A stretch of 10,000 bases of DNA from Stramonita haemastoma (GCA_030674155.1 CM060317.1:47477135-47487134), one strand, 5' to 3'; positions 1 to 7,560 are shown, counted from the first letter of the stretch. A program made the numbers and translations. Notes: a model not told the origin generated them from the letters alone.

Positions 1-1
1 C

Positions 2-1582
2 TCCTATCGTTTTAGTAATGTTAAAGATGCTATCCCAAAATATAATTATGGTCTTGCAGACTGGAATAAATTTAATGCTTTTCTAGCAGCAGTAAATACA
101 GAAAGTATTAAAGATGATGACGTTGATATTTTTTACAAAAAGTATACAGATAAAATTTTAGAAGCTGCTGATGCGTCAATTCCAAAATTTTCATCTTTGA
201 AATCCAACAAACACTCAGGTAATATATGGTGGAATGATTCTTGCCAGAAAGCTGTAAATGAGAAAAAAGAAAAATATAAAAACTATGTTAAAGAGCGTAA
301 TGAACATAATCATCTCTTAATGAAAAGAGCAAACTCTGCATGCAACAGTATTATAGCACAAGCTAAGCGTAGTTTTTGGAGTAGTTTTTGTACAAAAAAT
401 GTTTTCAACTATACAGATCTAAAAAAGGTGTGGAAAAAATTCAATGACATGAAAAATGGGGTTTGTTTACAGAATTGTCCAATCAAAATAGAGGAAAAAG
501 AAGTTCTTTCTGATTCAGAAAAAGCTGAAATTTTCGTGAATATGTTTTCTGATTCTATGAGTACTGAAAACCTTTCAGCTAAATCTAAAGCTTTTAGAGA
601 ATCTGAGGTACAGAAAGATGAATATTTAGATCCAGAATGCGATAATGCACACTATGTGAATGCCCCTATTACGTTGCAAGAAGTAAGAGATGCAATCTTT
701 TCTCTGCCCCCAAAAAAGACATCAGTGGGTAAAGATTCCATATCGAATGAACTACTAAGGCATCTGCCTAATAACTGGTTAATCTTGTTGTCAGACCTTT
801 TTCAACACTGCTGGATAACTGGAATTATACCTCAATCATGGAAACATTCTATTTTGATACCAGTATTAAAGCAAGGAAAAAACAAGAGTGATAAAAATAA
901 CTATAGACCAATTGCACTAACTTCTCATACAGGAAAGTTGATGGAAAAAATAATCTTAAACAGACTGACACATTTTTGTGACAAAAATAAAATTATACCT
1001 ATAAATCAGGCAGGTTTCCGTAAGGGTAGATCTACAGTTGATCATTTGGTAAAACTAACAACCCATGTAAAACATCAGTTTGCTCGCAGGAAGAATGTAC
1101 TAGCCACTTTTTTTGACGTACATAAAGCATATGATCATGTGTGGCATGAGAGATTGCTATATAAACTGAAATCTATTGGCCTTTCTGGCAGTATTTACTT
1201 CTATATTAAAAGTTTTTTGTCAGAAAGAATCATTCAAGCTAAAGTTGGAAATTGTTATTCTACTCCAAGATCACCACACATGGGTATCCCACAAGGTTCA
1301 GTAATATCACCCTATCTATTCAATATTTTATTGTATGATCTTCCTAGACTTTTATCAAGCAGTGCTGTTCTTGTACAATATGCTGACGACATATGCATGT
1401 GGATGGATGTTACAATGAAAAAGAAAACACCCAAAAGACAGTTGAAGTTCTATCAAAATGTATATCAAAAAGAAATTGACAAACTCAGTAGTTATCTTTT
1501 TGAAAATGGTCTCTCACTTTCACCTGAAAAAACCAACCTTGTCCTTTTTAACAACGGTGTTGACCCACAAGATTTTACCTAA
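2..1582 (+). pseudogene. LINE ORF2, reverse transcriptase part (5'-incomplete, ends at a frameshift)
   Basis: This copies element RNA into DNA at the target site. The frame is already open at base 2 and has no real start inside the window, so the true start and the apurinic-like endonuclease lie to the left. Counting from base 2, residues 1-220 are a lysine-rich linker. The RT begins near residue 223 (ITLQEVRDAIFSLPP) and has YRPIAL at 302-307 (bases 902-919) and NQAGFRKGRST near base 1004. The first catalytic Asp is in FFDVHKAYD (1109-1135, Asp at 1115-1117). GIPQGSVISP lies at 1283-1312 and YADD, with the other two Asp, at 1379-1390. All three metal-binding aspartates are present. The frame stops at 1580-1582 just after KTNLVLF, where the protein should continue; the continuation is in the next frame. 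Fingers, palm and most of the thumb are intact. Confidence 0.92.
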
Positions 1583-3098
1583 TTTTCGAATTAATGGAGA
1601 AGATCTAGAATACAAACAAGCAGTGAAATTTTTAGGAGTATACCTTACTTCTAAGTTAATGTGGAATCAACATATTGAATACTTGGCAACTAAAGCTAAA
1701 AAAGTTCTTAACTTCTTAAAAGTTACCAGTAAACAACCATGGGGGCAAGACACTTCTGTATTAAAGCATCTATCCTTGTCCCTTGTGCGCTCAAGACTGT
1801 CCTATGGACAAGAAGTCGTTTTCAGTGCTCCAAATTACTTGCTTAAGAAAATCCAGAGTCTTGATTGTAAAGCTTTTCGACTTGCTTTAGGTGTGCCACC
1901 TCATGCCTCATCTATAGGCACATATAAAGAAGTAGGGGTTCTGCCTTTAAATGAATATCGACAACTTGCTGTGGCAAAATATGTTCTAAGAAGTACAACA
2001 AATGATAGCAATGTTGAAAAAGAAGTCCAGATAAAGTCTGACTTTCACTTTCCGAAAAGAGCGAGAACTATTAGCTCACTTACCACAATTAGCACGTATA
2101 CCTCTACACTTTTTAAACATTCAGAACTTAATCTAAATGAAGTAGCTAAATCAGAGGTAAAGTCAGCTCCCTGTCCACCTTGGGAACTGCTTAAAGCTCA
2201 TTTTGACATTAATTATTCTTCTGTAAGAAAAGTTGACAATGTTAACATTCTTACATCATTAGTAAAGGAACATATTCAAACCACTTACCCTGATCATCTC
2301 AAAATCTATACCGATGGGTCTGTTCTAAATACTAATGAGACAGGAGCAGTTTTCATTATCCCATCATTGAAAGTAGAACGATCTTTCAACCTGGGAAAAA
2401 ATAAATCTATATTTACAGCTGAGCTAACTGCCATTTTGTTGGCATTATACCATGTACTTGACTTTCCTAAAAACATATTCAACATCCTTATGTGTGTCGA
2501 TTCTAAATCGGTTTTGCATGCTTTAAACAATTCTACTTCTAAAGTAAGAAAAGACCTCATCACTGAAATCAGGCATCTGGTACACTTTTTGATTTTAAGA
2601 GGTAGCACTATTACTTTCTGTTGGGTTCCCTCACATACTGGTATCTATTTTAATGAAAAAGTTGACTGCCTTGCAAAGTTTGGAGCCAGGTGTAAAAATA
2701 ATTCTTGTGAAATAAATGTTGCCTTATCTCTGCATGAGGGATATAACTTGCTACAAAACGCTTGCTGGAAGCATTTCAGAAAGAAGATAAATGAGTCTGG
2801 CTATTGTCCATATAATAGCCACACAAGCAATGTGATAGATTTTCAAAATGCTTTAGTATGTAACAAAGTTTCTGGTTGGTATAATCGGAGAAATGTGTCA
2901 TCCCTCATTTACAGAGTTAAACTAAACGCATTCAGGACAAAATACGTGAAAGATGTAAACTGTATTTGTGGTGAGAAGATTACAAATAGTCATGTCATTT
3001 TTATTTGTGAACATTTAAAAACATTTTACCTGCTGTACCTAGTTTGTCACTGGATCAGATTTTGTCTGAACCTTCTTTGCTGTTGGACATTGTGTTAG
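1575..3098 (+). pseudogene. LINE ORF2, RT C-terminus, RNase H and zinc knuckle (shifted frame)
   Basis: This continues the RT protein in the next reading frame. The frame is open from 1458, but only the part after about 1575 is the element's own sequence. It starts with LPNFRINGEDL and KFLGVYL, the usual RT motif just after the palm. RNase H, which removes RNA from the RNA-DNA hybrid, starts with IYTDGS. Its acidic and histidine residues are all visible: Asp at 2313-2315, Glu (FTAELTAI) at 2421-2423, Asp (CVDSKS) at 2499-2501, His (WVPSHTG) at 2634-2636 and Asp (EKVDCLAK) at 2664-2666. A C-terminal Cys-X-Cys-X7-His-X4-Cys knuckle spans 2961-3008, typical of LINE proteins and thought to bind nucleic acid. 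After about 3027 the frame turns into a Leu/Cys-rich nonsense tail ending at 3098, because a second frameshift moves the real end to another frame. Confidence 0.9.
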
Positions 3099-3133
3099 CG
3101 TTGAAAAGAAGTCCAATAATCCAGTTTTTGTAG
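3029..3133 (+). pseudogene. True C-terminal tail of the LINE ORF2 protein, back in the first frame
   Basis: Reading bases 3029-3133 in the same frame as the 2-1582 segment gives 34 sensible residues, starting PAVPSLSLDQILSEP and ending SPIIQFL, then a TAG at 3131-3133. This has the look of a normal LINE C-terminus just after the zinc knuckle, unlike the Leu/Cys-rich tail of the overlapping frame. I therefore take 3133 as the ancestral end of the ORF. The join needs one base restored in the four-T run at 3024-3027. Confidence 0.75.
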
Positions 3134-3300
3134 TGTTAGGATTAGTTTCTTATTTCAGCATTGTTAAATGACATTTTTCAGTTTATTTTGAACTCTTTCA
3201 GGTTTTTGTTTTGCTTTGTTTTGTTTTTTGTTTGTTTGTTTGCTTGTTTGTTTGTCTAAAATCACGAAATGTGAATAGACGTTAAACTGAAGATACATAC
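3134..3300 (+). other. 3' UTR and terminus of the LINE, with a TTTG-rich tract
   Basis: Non-coding DNA after the ORF. Bases 3201-3257 are a T-rich run of GTTTT and GTTT units. It is followed by AATAGAC-GTTAAAC (3274-3287), a GTTAAAC-type end of the sort I associate with invertebrate LINEs, and then ATAC units from 3292. No AATAAA signal is visible before the terminus. The boundary with the CA array is gradual (ATACATACATAC to ACACAC). Confidence 0.6.
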
Positions 3301-3315
3301 ATACACACACACACT

Positions 3316-3392
<77 letters not shown>
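3301..3392. repeat. (AC)n microsatellite at the LINE 3' end
   Basis: Uninterrupted (AC)35 spans 3323-3392. It is preceded by ATAC and AC units broken by two T-containing interruptions (ACTTACACAT). It abuts the retrotransposon terminus and may be its tail or the target site. Confidence 0.97.
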
Positions 3393-3396
<4 letters not shown>

Positions 3397-3807
3397 CCCC
3401 TACATGTCTTTTTACTCAAGCATGGGGCTGAACAATAACACCTATCTGCCACTAGTTGCCCCTGGGTTTGTTAAACGTGTCAGAAAAGAAGCCAGTTGTT
3501 TTTCCAGATCGATACTCCTGGAATTCCACTGCACACTGCTAGGAGCATATTGTGTGCTTCAGTGCCATTCACAGTTTTAAAATATATAAAAACTCATCCA
3601 ACCCGGTTTACTGACAGCATATAACCTTTTCTTTAGCAGCAGTACTTAAAAAAATAATACACAACAGTTTCAAGCACATCTTGTAAGGCAACGCTTGACA
3701 AGTTTGTATGAGATTTTGATGCGTTGCGAGTTTTTTAAAAAATGTGTGAGTGAAGGGGAGGTAATAAGTAGCTGGCTTGGAGGCATTTGGAAGGATTTGT
3801 ACTTCAG
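3393..3807. other. Stretch without recognisable genes
   Basis: About 415 bp of mixed composition without tandem repeats or a credible ORF on either strand. The short open frames between 3670 and 3909 run into the TA repeat and show no known motif. I see no tRNA-like A or B boxes and no retroelement protein. Confidence 0.6.
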
Positions 3808-3825
3808 ATATATATATATATATAT
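3808..3825. repeat. (AT)9 microsatellite
   Basis: Nine AT units at 3808-3825, followed by GTGTAT. Confidence 0.95.
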
Positions 3826-3987
3826 GTGTATCAAAATACCATCTGTTTTAGTAAGAGGTATGTGCAGGATCAGACTAAAATAATATGAAAAAGCAACATA
3901 AGATATCAATCACATCTAACTGTCGCCATTGAAAGAAGGAAAACAAAACTTTGTTGAAAAGATAACTTTTGAAATAATTGACTCAAT

Positions 3988-4053
3988 GAAAGAAAGAAAG
4001 GAATGAAAGAAGGAAGGAAGGAAGGAAGGAAGGAAGGAAGGAAGGAAGGAAGA
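3988..4053. repeat. (GAAA)n/(GGAA)n purine microsatellite
   Basis: GAAA units at about 3988-4000 pass through an interruption into about ten GGAA units (4010-4051). All purine on the plus strand. Confidence 0.95.
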
Positions 4054-4152
4054 AGTGAATACATGCTGTTTAGAACATAATAATAATAATAAAAAATGTC
4101 TACACATCACATAGGCGTGATAAAATCACCGCGAAGAAGGAAACGGGAGACA

Positions 4153-4244
4153 AATGAATGAATGAATGAATGAATGAATGAATGAATGAATGAATGAATG
4201 AATGAATGAATGAATGAATGAATGAATGAATGAATGAATGAATG
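4153..4244. repeat. (AATG)23 microsatellite
   Basis: A perfect 92-bp run of AATG. On the minus strand it reads (CATT)n and directly follows TAGACTC-GTTTAAC-ACTCTGCGAAA, so it may be the simple-repeat tail of a minus-strand retroelement. Confidence 0.97.
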
Positions 4245-4397
4245 TTTCGCAGAGTGTTAAACGAGTCTACATACCCAATGGTATGAAAGCAAGGCAACGC
4301 TGGTAGGAAGAAGGAAAGAACAGAAAATGGTGGTGGGAAGTGTGAACTTAGAGGCCATGTGGTGATGAAGAGGCAAGGGATTCACAGACAATAGCTT
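4245..4397 (-). mobile_element. Putative 3' end of a minus-strand LINE or related retroelement
   Basis: On the minus strand, reading toward the (CATT)n array, bases 4269-4265 are TAGAC and 4262-4256 are GTTTAAC, with the repeat starting 11 bases later. The plus-strand LINE at 3276-3287 ends with TAGAC-GTTAAAC, also just before simple repeats. The region may be the 3' UTR of the RTE-like fragment upstream on this strand (4669-4936), with the (GT)n tract between them, or of a different element. It has no coding content of its own. Inference only. Confidence 0.4.
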
Positions 4398-4420
4398 CAC
4401 ACACACACACACACACACAC

Positions 4421-4479
<59 letters not shown>
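4398..4479. repeat. (CA)n microsatellite with one extra A
   Basis: (CA)12 at 4398-4421 and (AC)29 at 4422-4479. The doubled A at the junction shifts the phase. A G-rich purine run, GAGAGGGGGGAGGGAGGGGG, follows at 4484-4503. Confidence 0.96.
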
Positions 4480-4480
<1 letters not shown>

Positions 4481-4668
4481 ACAGAGAGGGGGGAGGGAGG
4501 GGGCACACGCTAGCACAAGAGACCACTGGATTTGTGACAACTGAAACGTGAAACACAGCTTGTGTCCATGACAGCATTGGGGCTGTGCAGAAGGCCATCA
4601 GTTTGTTTAGGATAAAGAAAACCATAGATTTAGAGAACAGGTAACTGCCCCATCCGACACCTCCACCT

Positions 4669-4936
4669 TCACCTGTCCCGTAGTCCCGTGGACCTTGGGG
4701 GCACAACTGAAGACCTTGCAACCTGCTTCTTCCACTCCCCACGGTCCTCCGCCCTCCGTGGTAGATCGTTCCACCCAAGGCCTGTCCACTCTCTGATGTT
4801 GTCTTCCCATCGTTTCTTCTGTCTGCCTCTTCGTCTCCCTCCCCTTACAGTTCCCTGTAAGACTGTCTTGGCCAGAAGATCGTGTGACGTGCCCGTACCA
4901 CTTTAGCTTGCGTTTTTTCACTGTAGTTAGTTCTTC
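4669..4936 (-). pseudogene. C-terminal fragment of a second LINE ORF (RTE-like), frameshifted
   Basis: The minus strand encodes a tail familiar from invertebrate LINE polymerases. One frame (4936 to about 4871) gives EELTTVKKRKLKWYGHVTRS. From 4875 another frame gives LAKTVLQGTVRGGRRRGRQ, KKRWEDNIREWTGL, a Trp-rich basic stretch, and the ending VVPPRSTGLRDR with a TGA stop at 4671-4669. This is the basic region downstream of the RT in RTE-type and related elements; the clade is from memory of the motif and is not settled. The RT core itself is absent. The frame break fits a 5-bp slippage deletion between two GGCC copies. Upstream (above 4936) the reading breaks down again. A dead, 5'-truncated copy lying opposite in orientation to the LINE at 1-3306. 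Confidence 0.75.
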
Positions 4937-5198
4937 AGAGCCCTAACTCTTCGGAGCCCGATCCTACACACTTCTTATTACAAGATGACGTCGTGCAAAA
5001 AGGTAGTATATATGATTACTTAACACCATCATGGATGAAGGGTAACTAATCTTTGAGCAAACACATGCTAACTATTCTTATTATGCCTCGGCTAGTAGGC
5101 CTACTTAGAGGTTCACTAATGGTGAGATTTTGTGCATGCGACCGTTTGTCCATCATTTAGGTAGCTGCATTCCGACTTTGAGGATGATATTTATGTAC
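4937..5198. other. Stretch with nothing recognisable
   Basis: Mixed-composition DNA between the RTE-like fragment and the satellite. Its left edge may hold more degraded LINE sequence: a second SEEL-coding piece lies on the minus strand near 4950. No ORF, RNA gene or repeat is supported. Confidence 0.5.
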
Positions 5199-5770
5199 TG
5201 TAGTGCAACGTAGTACTGTGCTGTAGTGGAGTGGAGTGGAGTGAAATGGAGTGGAGTGTGCTGGGGTGATTTGGGGTGGAACGGAGTGGGGTGGAGTGGA
5301 GTGGAGTGGAGTGGGGTGGAGTGGAATGGGGTGGAGTGGAGTGGCGTGGAATGGGGTGGAGTGGGGTGGAGTAAAATGGAGTGGAGTGGTGTTGAGTGGA
5401 GGGGAGGGGGTGGAGTGGAGTGGAGTGGGGTGGAGTGGGGTGGGGTGGGTGGAGAGGAGTGGGGTGGAGAGGAGTGGGGTGGAGTGGAGTGGGGTGGAGT
5501 GGAGTGGGGTGGAGTGGAGTGGGGTGGAGTGGGTGGAGTGGAGTGGGGGTGGGATGGAGTGGAGTGGAGTGGAGTGGGATGGAGTGGAGTGGAGTGGGGT
5601 GGGGTGGAGTGGAATGAAGTTGGGTGGAGTGGAGTGAAGTGGAGTGAAGTTGGGTGGAGTGGAGTGAAGTTGGGTGGAGTGGAGTGGAGTGGGGTGGAGA
5701 GGAGTGGGGTGGGGTGGAGTGGAGTGGGGTGGAGTGGAGTGGGGTGGGGTGAAGTGGAGTGGAGTGGGGT

Positions 5771-6020
5771 GGAGTGGAGTGAAGTGGAGTGAAGTTGGGT
5801 GGAGTGGAATGAAGTTGGGTGGAGTGGAGTGGAGTGGAGTGAAGTTGGGTGGAGTGGAGTGAAGTTGGGTGGAGTGGAATGAAGTGGAGTGAAGTTGGCT
5901 GGAGTGGAGTGAAGTGGAGTGAAGTTGGGTGGAGTGGAATGAAGTGGAGTGAAGTTGGGTGGAGTGGAATGAAGTGGAATGAAGTTGGGTGGAGTGGAGT
6001 GAAGTGGATTGAAGTTGGGT
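5771..6020. repeat. Higher-order repeat (20- and 30-bp units) inside the pentamer satellite
   Basis: Pentamers are organised into blocks ending in GAAGT-TGGGT (once TGGCT). In order: 30 bp (5771-5800), 20 bp (5801-5820), 30 bp (5821-5850), 20 bp (5851-5870), then five consecutive 30-bp units (5871-5900, 5901-5930, 5931-5960, 5961-5990, 5991-6020). The usual 30-bp unit is GGAGT-GGARt-GAAGT-GGAGT-GAAGT-TGGGT. Isolated blocks of the same kind also lie at 5606-5675. Confidence 0.92.
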
Positions 6021-6162
6021 GGAGTGGATGAAGTGGGGTGGATTGGAGTGGAGTGGAATGAAGTGGGGTGGAGTGAAGTGGAGTGAAGTGGGGTGGAGTG
6101 GAGTGAGTGGGTGGAGTGGAGTGGAGTGGATGAAATGGAGTTGGAGTGGAGCGGAACGGAGT

Positions 6163-6178
6163 GGGTGGGTGGGGTGGG
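6163..6178 (+). other. Canonical G-quadruplex motif
   Basis: GGGTGGGTGGGGTGGG: four G-tracts with single-T loops, the arrangement known to fold into very stable parallel quadruplexes. A second candidate with one 6-nt loop is at 5427-5449. Confidence 0.8.
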
Positions 6179-6341
6179 TGGAGTGAGTATTGTGTTGTGG
6201 TGTAGTGCACTGTAGTGTACTGCGTCGTGTTGTGTTGTGTTGTGTTGTGTTGTAGTGTAGTATGTTGATGTCTCCGTTTGAAATTGGCACAATTCCCGGC
6301 AAGGTGAGAGCACCTACATAGATACAGTGCACACTGCCTTC

Positions 6342-6432
6342 CAAAACCCCCACCCCCTTCCCCCACCCACACCCACACCCCCACCCCCACTCCCACCCCA
6401 CCCCTACACCCCCACCCCCCACCCCCACCCCC
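6342..6432. repeat. C-rich (CCCCCA/CCCACA)n tract
   Basis: About 90 bp of CCCA, CCCACA and CCCCCA units. The minus strand is G-rich with many GGG runs, so quadruplexes on the minus strand and i-motifs on the plus strand are possible. Confidence 0.93.
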
Positions 6433-6500
6433 GACTGTGTATGCATTTATTTCTCTACAAGAGTGGCTTCTACAGAATTCAGCGACTGGCTGCTCTGTGT

Positions 6501-6536
6501 GGGGGGGGGGGGGGTGAGGTGTGTGTGTGTGTGGAT
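6501..6536. repeat. G14 homopolymer followed by (GT)n
   Basis: Fourteen G at 6501-6514, then TGAG and a (GT)n run to about 6533. Confidence 0.93.
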
Positions 6537-6553
6537 GTACATAGAGGGGCTGA

Positions 6554-6573
6554 CATGCTTGGGCATGCTTGGG
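6554..6573. repeat. Perfect 10-bp tandem duplication
   Basis: CATGCTTGGG occurs twice in tandem, followed by a third partial CAT. A TTTAAACAAAACAAAAAAAG run follows near 6580. Confidence 0.9.
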
Positions 6574-6599
6574 CATCACTTTAAACAAAACAAAAAAAG

Positions 6600-6950
6600 T
6601 AGATGGGGAAAAAATGTTACTGACGGATAAAACTTAATCCTGTTTGAATCCTATGGGAGAACAAACACCTGGAATGAAAAAAACAATTGACCTGTGATGA
6701 CTTACAGAATTCATAACCAAAATTCAAAATCGATTTCAAAAATATTTTATTATCTCTAAAACAGAGAAAATCTTAAACATCCTTAAACACATGGGAAAAG
6801 AATCTGTGTTGTCTATAGCAGGAAGACACTGTGTTTAATCAAGAAACAAAAATATCACTAAAAGAACCGTTTTGGCACGTGACGTTCACTTTCAATTTCC
6901 TTAGCTCTTTCTGGCCCAACCCCAGCCTCCTTATTACAATCTGACACCAA
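6600..6950. other. AT-rich stretch without recognisable genes
   Basis: About 350 bp of AT-rich, non-repetitive DNA. No ORF of note, no tRNA boxes and no retroelement motif seen on either strand. Confidence 0.6.
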
Positions 6951-7210
6951 GTGTCTCTCTCACACACTCTACCCACTCAACGTACTTCCAGAATAACACC
7001 CTACCCTCACCCCCAACCCACCCACCCCTTTCCCTATTCAACCCCACCCCCCACCCACCCCTCCTTCCCTCTGTCTTTCCTTTCCTTCTTTCCTTCTAAT
7101 TATCACCTTCTCCTTTTCCTCACCCTCTTCCCAATTTTTACACTGAAGAAGTTTGTTCACTTTGCAGTCCTCTCCAGTTCTTCCTCTTCTTTTCCTCCTG
7201 TTTCTTCTGT
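6951..7210. repeat. Pyrimidine-rich low-complexity tract
   Basis: C/T-rich DNA (CCCACCC, CCTTCC, TTCCTT and CTTCTTC runs) with few G. The 87-codon open frame here is Pro/Ser/Phe-rich low complexity and is not taken as a gene. Confidence 0.7.
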
Positions 7211-7314
7211 CTAACTAGCTGCTAGGCTGGGTAGTCAGTCAGCCAGTCCACTGCCGTCTTTTGTGCTTTTGTCTTCCGTTTTCATTCTCTTTGCTTGCTC
7301 TCTTGTTGTTTGTT

Positions 7315-7444
7315 GGTCTCTGTCTCTGTTTCTTTGTCTCTGTATCTCTGTCTCTGTCTCTCTGTATCTGTCTGTCTGTTTCCGTCTTTGTCTGTTTCTC
7401 TGTCTCTGTTTCTCTGTCTCTGTCTGTCTGTCTGTCTGTCTGTC

Positions 7445-7479
<35 letters not shown>

Positions 7480-7481
7480 GT

Positions 7482-7560
<79 letters not shown>

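Larger units (their letters stand above)
1..3306 (+). mobile_element. Non-LTR retrotransposon (LINE) with RT and RNase H, 5' end outside the window
   Basis: A LINE in plus orientation. Visible in order: the linker after a presumed endonuclease, a reverse transcriptase, an RNase H domain, a C-terminal Cys-His knuckle, a 3' UTR rich in TTTG, and a terminus (TAGAC then GTTAAAC at 3276-3287) that passes into ATAC and then (AC)n repeats. An RNase H after the RT is known from the I-group clades (I, Nimb, Ingi, LOA and relatives), so I place it there without choosing a clade. No poly(A) tail is seen; a simple-repeat tail fits. Target-site duplications cannot be tested because the 5' end is missing. 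With two frameshifts but no in-frame stop over about 3.1 kb it looks fairly young, or the breaks may be sequencing errors. The exact 3' boundary is uncertain: about 3290 to 3392. Confidence 0.9.
5199..6264. repeat. GGAGT-type pentanucleotide satellite, about 1.07 kb
   Basis: A tandem array of 5-bp units on the plus strand, mainly GGAGT with GGGGT, GGAAT, GAAGT and TGGGT variants. Most of it keeps a constant 5-bp register. The core is 5224-6187. Both edges are diverged but still in 5-bp steps: TGTAG, TGCAA, CGTAG, TACTG, TGCTG on the left, and TGTAG and TGTGT units on the right to about 6264. The plus strand is almost free of C and G-rich, so it can form G-quadruplexes. Several long open frames on both strands are by-products: a 5-bp unit read in any frame gives the same pentapeptide and no stop. 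It resembles simple satellite DNA of animals in type, not in origin. Confidence 0.97.

Noticed and set aside
2306..2608. 100-codon minus-strand open frame
   Set aside because: Antisense to the intact RNase H domain, which explains the openness.
1560..3031. Programmed ribosomal frameshifting in the LINE ORF
   Set aside because: The two breaks need opposite shifts (+1 then -1), neither lies at an ORF junction, and no X-XXY-YYZ slippery site is present. Single-base indels are simpler.
3164..3388. Minus-strand Cys-Val repeat open frame
   Set aside because: Translation of (GT)n plus the LINE 3' UTR.
4257..4778. 173-codon minus-strand open frame
   Set aside because: Reads the RTE-like remnant in a wrong frame and then a (GT)n tract; the conserved LINE residues are in the other frames.
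5226..6031. Plus-strand Gly-Val-Glu-Trp-Ser repeat open frames
   Set aside because: Same cause as the minus-strand frames; pure repeat translation.
5199..6264. CRISPR-like array
   Set aside because: No spacer-repeat alternation: the units are contiguous 5-bp variants, and the window is eukaryotic.
5153..6588. Long minus-strand open frames (386, 429 and 465 codons) rich in His, Ser, Thr, Pro and Leu
   Set aside because: They come from reading a stop-free 5-bp satellite. All three frames are open with the same pentapeptide, and there is no non-repeat domain.
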